Shown here: positions 60,080 to 64,000 of the stretch, piece by piece
Position numbering within the stretch: position 1 is the stretch's first letter
How the letters are laid out: every line of letters begins with the position of its first letter
Assembly (NCBI GenBank): GCA_024291935.2
Contig: CM044322.1
Span: 24,365,405-24,429,404, forward strand
Length of the DNA: 64,000 bases
From: Okapia johnstoni
Taxonomy: Eukaryota; Chordata; Mammalia; Artiodactyla; Giraffidae
Direction: 5' to 3'
Translations under genes and position numbers: made by a program
The notes under the pieces: generated by a model
Database searches by the model: none
What the model was told of the DNA's origin: nothing
The model's input: only the letters and a program-made list of their open reading frames with translations

Positions 60080-61740
60080 CAGTGATACTGGCCTGTAGTT
60101 TTCTTTTTTGTGTGTTATCTTTGTCTAGTTTTGGTATCAAGGTGATGGTGGCCTCATAGAATGAGTTTGGAAGTGTTCCTCCCTCTGCAATTTTTTGAAA
60201 GAGTTTTAGAAGAACAGGCATTAGCTGTTCTCTGAATGCTTGATAGAATTCTTCTGTGAAGCCATCTGGTCCTGGGTTTTTGTTTCTTGGAAGATTTTTG
60301 ATCACAGTTTCAATTTCAGTGCTTGTAATTGGGTTGTCCCTGATTTCTATTTCTTCCTGGTTTATTCTTGCAAGATTGAAGTTTTCTAAGAATCTGTCCA
60401 TTTCTTCCAGGTTATCCATTTTATTGCCATATAGTTGTTCATAATAGTCTCTTATAATCCTTTGTATTTCTGCATTGTCTGTTGTAACCTCTCCTGTTTC
60501 ATTTCTAATGTTGATTTGATTCTTTTCTCTTTTTTTCTTGATGAGTCTGGCTAAAAGTTTGCCAATTTTAATTGTCTTCTCAAAGAACCAGCTTTTAGTT
60601 TTATTAATCTTTACTGTGTTTCTTTCATTTCTTTTTCATGTATTTCTGCTCATATCTTTATGATTTCTTTTCTTCTACTAATTTTGGTGTTTTTTGTTGT
60701 TCTTCTTCTTTTCCAGCTGTTTTAGGTGTAAAGTTAGGTTGTCTATTCGATGTCTTTCTTGTTTCTTGAGGTAGGATTGTATTACTATAAACTTCCCTCT
60801 TAGAACTGCTTTTGCTGCACCCCATAGGTTTTGAGTTGTCATGTTTTCATTGTCATTTGTTTCTAGAAAATTTTTAATTTCCCTTTTGATTTCTTCAGTA
60901 ACCTGTTGGTTATTTAGAAATGTATTGTTTAATCTCCAGGTGTTTGTATTTCTTACAGTTTTCTTCTTGTAATTGATATGTAGTCTCATAGCACTGTGGT
61001 TGGAGAAGATGCTTGATATTATTTCAATTTTATTAAATTTACTGAGGTTTCATTTGTGACCTGAGATGTGGTCTATCCTGGAGAATGTTCCATGTGCACT
61101 TGAGAAGAAGATGTATTCTTCTGCATTTGGATGGAATGTCTTGAAGATATCAATGAGATCCATCTCATCTAATGTATCATTTAAGACCTGTGTTTGCTTA
61201 TTAATTTTCTGTTTTGACGATCTGTCCATTGGTGCAAGTAGAGTGTTAAAGTCTCCTACTATTGATGTGTTACTGTCAATTTCTCCTTTTATTTCTGTTA
61301 GCATTTGTCTTATGTATTAAGGTGCTCCTATGTTGGGTGCATAGATATTTACAATTGTTATGTATTCTTCTTGGATTGATCCCTTGATCATTATGTAGTG
61401 TCCTTCCTTATCTCTTGTAATCTGCTTCATTTTAAGGTCTATTTTGTCTGATATGAGGATTGCTACTACAGCTTTCTTTTGCTTCCCATTTGCTTGGAAT
61501 ATATTTTTCCATCCTCTCACTTTCAGTCGATATGTGTCTTTAGGTCTGAAATGGGTTTCTTGTAGACAGTATAAATACGGGTCTTGTTTTTGTATTCATT
61601 CAGCCAGTCTGTGTCTTTTGGTTGGAATATTTAATCCATTTACATTTAAAGTAATTATTGATATGCATGTTCCTGTTGCCACTTTCTTAATTGTTTTGGG
61701 TTGGTTTTGTAGGTCTTTTTCCTTCTCTTGTATTTATTTA

Positions 61741-62520
61741 CTATATAAGTACCTTTAACATTTGTTGTAAAGCTGGTTTGGTAGTGCTGAATTCTCTTAA
61801 CTTTAGCTTGTCTGAAAAGCTGTTTATTTCTCCATCAATTTTGAATGAGACCATTGCTGGGTACAGTAATCTTGGTTGTAGAATTTTCCCTTTCAGTACT
61901 TTAAATATGTCCTGCCATTCTGTTCTGGCCTGCAGAGTTTCTGCTGAATGATCAGGTGTTAAATGTATGGGGTTTCCCTTCTGTGTTACTTGTTGCTTTT
62001 CCTTTGCTGCTTTTAATATTCTTTCTTCGTGTTTAGTCTTTGTTAGTTTGATTAGTAGGTGTCTTGGCATGTTTGTCCTTGGATTTATCCTGTATGGGAC
62101 TCCTTCAGCCTCTTGGACTTAATTGACTATTTCCTTTTCCATGTTGGGGAAATTTTCAACTATAATTTCTTCAAAAATTTTCTCATACCCTTTCTTTTTT
62201 CTGTTCTTCTTCTGGGACCCCTATAATTTAATGTTGGTGTGTTTGATATTGTCCCAGAGGTCTCTGAGGCTATCCTCAGTTCTTTTCATGCTTTTTACTT
62301 TATGCTGCTCTTCAGAAGTTATTTCCACCATTTTACCTTTCAGCTCACCGATTCGTTCTGCTTCAGATATTCTGCTATTGATTCCTTTCAGATTAGTTTT
62401 AATTTCAGTAATTGTGTTTGTCTCTGTACGTTTATTCTTTAATTCTTCTAGGTCTTTGTTAATTGATTCTTGCATTTTCTCCATTTTGTTTTCAAGGTTT
62501 TTGATCATCTTTGCTATCAT
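61741..62520 (-). pseudogene. L1 ORF1 remnant
   Basis: Frames 62221-62520 (coiled-coil region, ending RDLWDNIKHTNIKL) and 61741-62070 (RNA-binding region, ETLQARTEWQDIFKV), separated by a frameshift and stop near 62110. Confidence 0.82.
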
Positions 62521-62920
62521 TCTTCTGAATTCTTTTTCAGGTCATTTGCCTATTTCCTCTCCATTTATTTGGATTTCTGTGTTTCTAATTTGTTCCTTCA
62601 TTTGTGTAGTATTTCTCTGCCTTTTCATTTACTTGTTTTTTTAACTTATTGTGTTTGGGTTCTCCTTTTCCCAGGCTTCAGGGTTGAATTCTATCTTCCT
62701 TTTGGTTTCTGCCCTCCTGAGATTGGTCCAGTGGTTTGTGTAAGCTTCATACAGGGTGAGATTTGTGCTGAGATTTCGTTTGTTTGTTTTTCCTCTGATG
62801 GGCAGGGCTGAGGGAGGTGGTGATCCTGTCTGCTGATGATCGGGTTTGTATTTTTGTTTCGTTTGTTGTTTAGATGAGGCGTCCTGCACAGGGTGCTACT
62901 GGTGGTCGGAATTCAAAGGG

Positions 62921-63195
62921 CTCATGGGTGCCTTTCTAGTGTTACTAGCAGTCAGCTTCCGAGCCCACTCATCAACAGAAACTCTCTCTCTGGGCTTCTA
63001 TTTCAGCTGCAACAGTGGGGCTCCAGAGGGCTTGGACCACTTCTTCTGTGAGTCCCAAGGGGAAGCTTGAGGGTGCCCAGTGTCTCTTGTAGACACAAAA
63101 CCAGTGCAGAGGCTGCTCTCACTCTACTGAGATGGGCCAATGCCATCCCAGGATGAGATGGGTAAAGCCCTGGACACCATGGAAGGCGTGGTGAC
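62921..63195. other. Unassigned interval
   Basis: Could be L1 5' UTR or single-copy intron. I cannot tell. Confidence 0.3.
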
Positions 63196-63199
63196 CCTG

Positions 63200-63310
63200 G
63201 CCACTCCAGTATTCTTGCCTGGAGAATTCCATGGAGAGAGAATCCTGGTGGGCTGCAGTCCATGGGGTTGCAAGGAGTTGGACGCAACTGAGCTTCTAAC
63301 ACTTTCATTT
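63200..63310 (+). mobile_element. Bov-tA/BovA 3' fragment
   Basis: Sense, ACTCCAGTATTCTTGCCTGG to TTGGACGCAACTGAGCTTCT. Confidence 0.8.
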
Positions 63311-63425
63311 TCAGGGGAAAGAAAGCATGGAGCTGGGAAGAGTGAGAGACAAAGAAGAAAAAGAAAGGGAAGAGTCAAGCAGGAGGGAGGAGGGGCAGGG
63401 AGTGAGAAGAGAGAAAGGGAACAAG
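63311..63425 (+). repeat. Purine-rich (GA) tract
   Basis: About 115 bp nearly all A/G with scattered C/T, about 250 bp before CFAP107 exon 2. Confidence 0.7.
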
Positions 63426-63677
63426 TGTAGACCGCAAGCGACCAGGTGACACCAAACAGCTTTTCCAAGGCGTCTTGGACTGGAGTGCCAAGTCCCTGAA
63501 TGCACTCCTTTTCAAGTACTGAAAGGGAGGTGGTACAATCAAGCCCGCATTGTGCAGGACGCCTATTTACCCTTTCTCTGCCCAGCTTCCAATGGTTGGG
63601 AACTGAGGGGGTGCAGCAGAAGTTTGAGAAGGGGCATCAGAGAAACTGTCCTGAAAAAAACACTTTTTTTTTTTCAG

Positions 63678-63791
63678 TTCACAAAAGCCACTGAGAAACC
63701 CCCCCAGACCATTTACAGAAAAGAGTACATCCCCTTCCCAGGCCACAGACCCGACCAGATCTCCAGGTGGTACAGCAAGAGGAGAGTTGAG
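63678..63791 (+). CDS. CFAP107: CFAP107 coding exon 2 (gene continues past the window)
   Basis: 114 nt (38 codons), phase 0 at both ends. The acceptor is a long T tract ending CAG and the donor is GAG|GTAAGAG. It encodes PPQTIYRKEYIPFPGHRPDQ followed by ISRWYSKRRVE, near-identical to the second block of human C1orf158 from memory. The IYRKEYIPFP/RPDQISRWY core is the strongest recognition signal. Together the two exons give the first 76 residues; the C-terminal part is not in the window. Confidence 0.93.
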
Positions 63792-64000
63792 GTAAGAGGG
63801 CTCAGGGCCCCACACTCTGCCTGGCCCCCTCCCAGTGCTCAGGAGACACTAAACAACCAGACTCTTTCTAGGCTCAGTTCTCTCTTGGGGACACAGGAAT
63901 GGTCTCATTAATACCCTTCCCAGCCAAGTGCGGGGGGGAGGGGAGGCTGTTGATATCATTCACCCTTATCTACTGGGTGGGTAGATGTCCACCTGATCTC

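Larger units (their letters stand above)
57335..62920 (-). mobile_element. Artiodactyl L1, almost complete, minus strand
   Basis: 3' UTR 57335-57600, ORF2 57605-61560 in seven or more frames, ORF1 61741-62520, and a piece of 5' UTR to about 62920 (GAGGCGTCCTGCACAGGGTG). The RT active site at 59306-60079 reads FAGD, not FADD, so even a repaired frame would lose a catalytic Asp. It fills the 3' part of CFAP107 intron 1 in antisense. Confidence 0.88.
45611..63677 (+). other. CFAP107: CFAP107 intron 1 (18 kb, transposon-filled)
   Basis: GT-AG intron made mostly of L1, BovB and SINE copies in both orientations. Recognisable non-repeat DNA is limited to about 45.9-46.09, 47.16-47.84 and parts of 62.93-63.67 kb. 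Confidence 0.85.

Overview
This is nuclear DNA from a ruminant, most likely a bovid. The BovB (RTE) LINE, Bov-tA and Bov-A2 SINEs, CHR tRNA-derived SINEs and an artiodactyl-type L1 occur together throughout, over an older layer of MIR, L2, old L1 and a hAT-like DNA transposon. There are no bacterial operons, CRISPR arrays or viral genomes. Most long open frames are broken retrotransposon reading frames.

Two host protein-coding genes are supported, both on the + strand. AADACL3 (arylacetamide deacetylase-like 3) is complete in four coding exons (23965-24135, 25915-26131, 27875-27938, 28935-29709). The splice sites are GT-AG, the joined frame is 408 codons, and the Ser/Asp/His triad is present. 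A CCAAT/TATA pair lies just upstream, and a good poly(A) site lies about 2.5 kb after the stop codon. CFAP107 (C1orf158), a ciliary microtubule inner protein, is represented by its first two coding exons (45497-45610 and 63678-63791). They are separated by an 18-kb intron made almost wholly of transposons, and the gene runs off the right edge. The order AADACL3 then CFAP107 matches human 1p36.21 as I remember it.

Layout: 1-9.2 kb, a 5'-inverted L1, a CHR SINE and an old L1. 9.2-15 kb, L2, MIR and non-repetitive DNA with a triple-nested hAT/L1/SINE insertion. 15.6-18.3 kb, a BovB with an L1 3' end inside it. 18.7-22.3 kb, rearranged L1 and BovB with two fold-back inverted repeats and an RPL18A retrocopy that keeps intron sequence. 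22.3-32.3 kb, AADACL3 and its flanks. 32.3-45.4 kb, an intergenic mosaic with a twin-primed BovB, a 43-bp inverted repeat and an AT-rich minisatellite. 45.4-64 kb, CFAP107 exon 1, the transposon-filled intron 1 and exon 2.

No previously undescribed multi-gene system is visible. The most notable items are the RPL18A retrocopy carrying what looks like the 3' half of an H/ACA snoRNA, the 43-bp inverted duplication 1.7 kb apart, the fold-back palindromes, and an L1 insertion that has target-site duplications but lacks its 3' end. All family names come from memory of consensus sequences. No alignment or database search was run.
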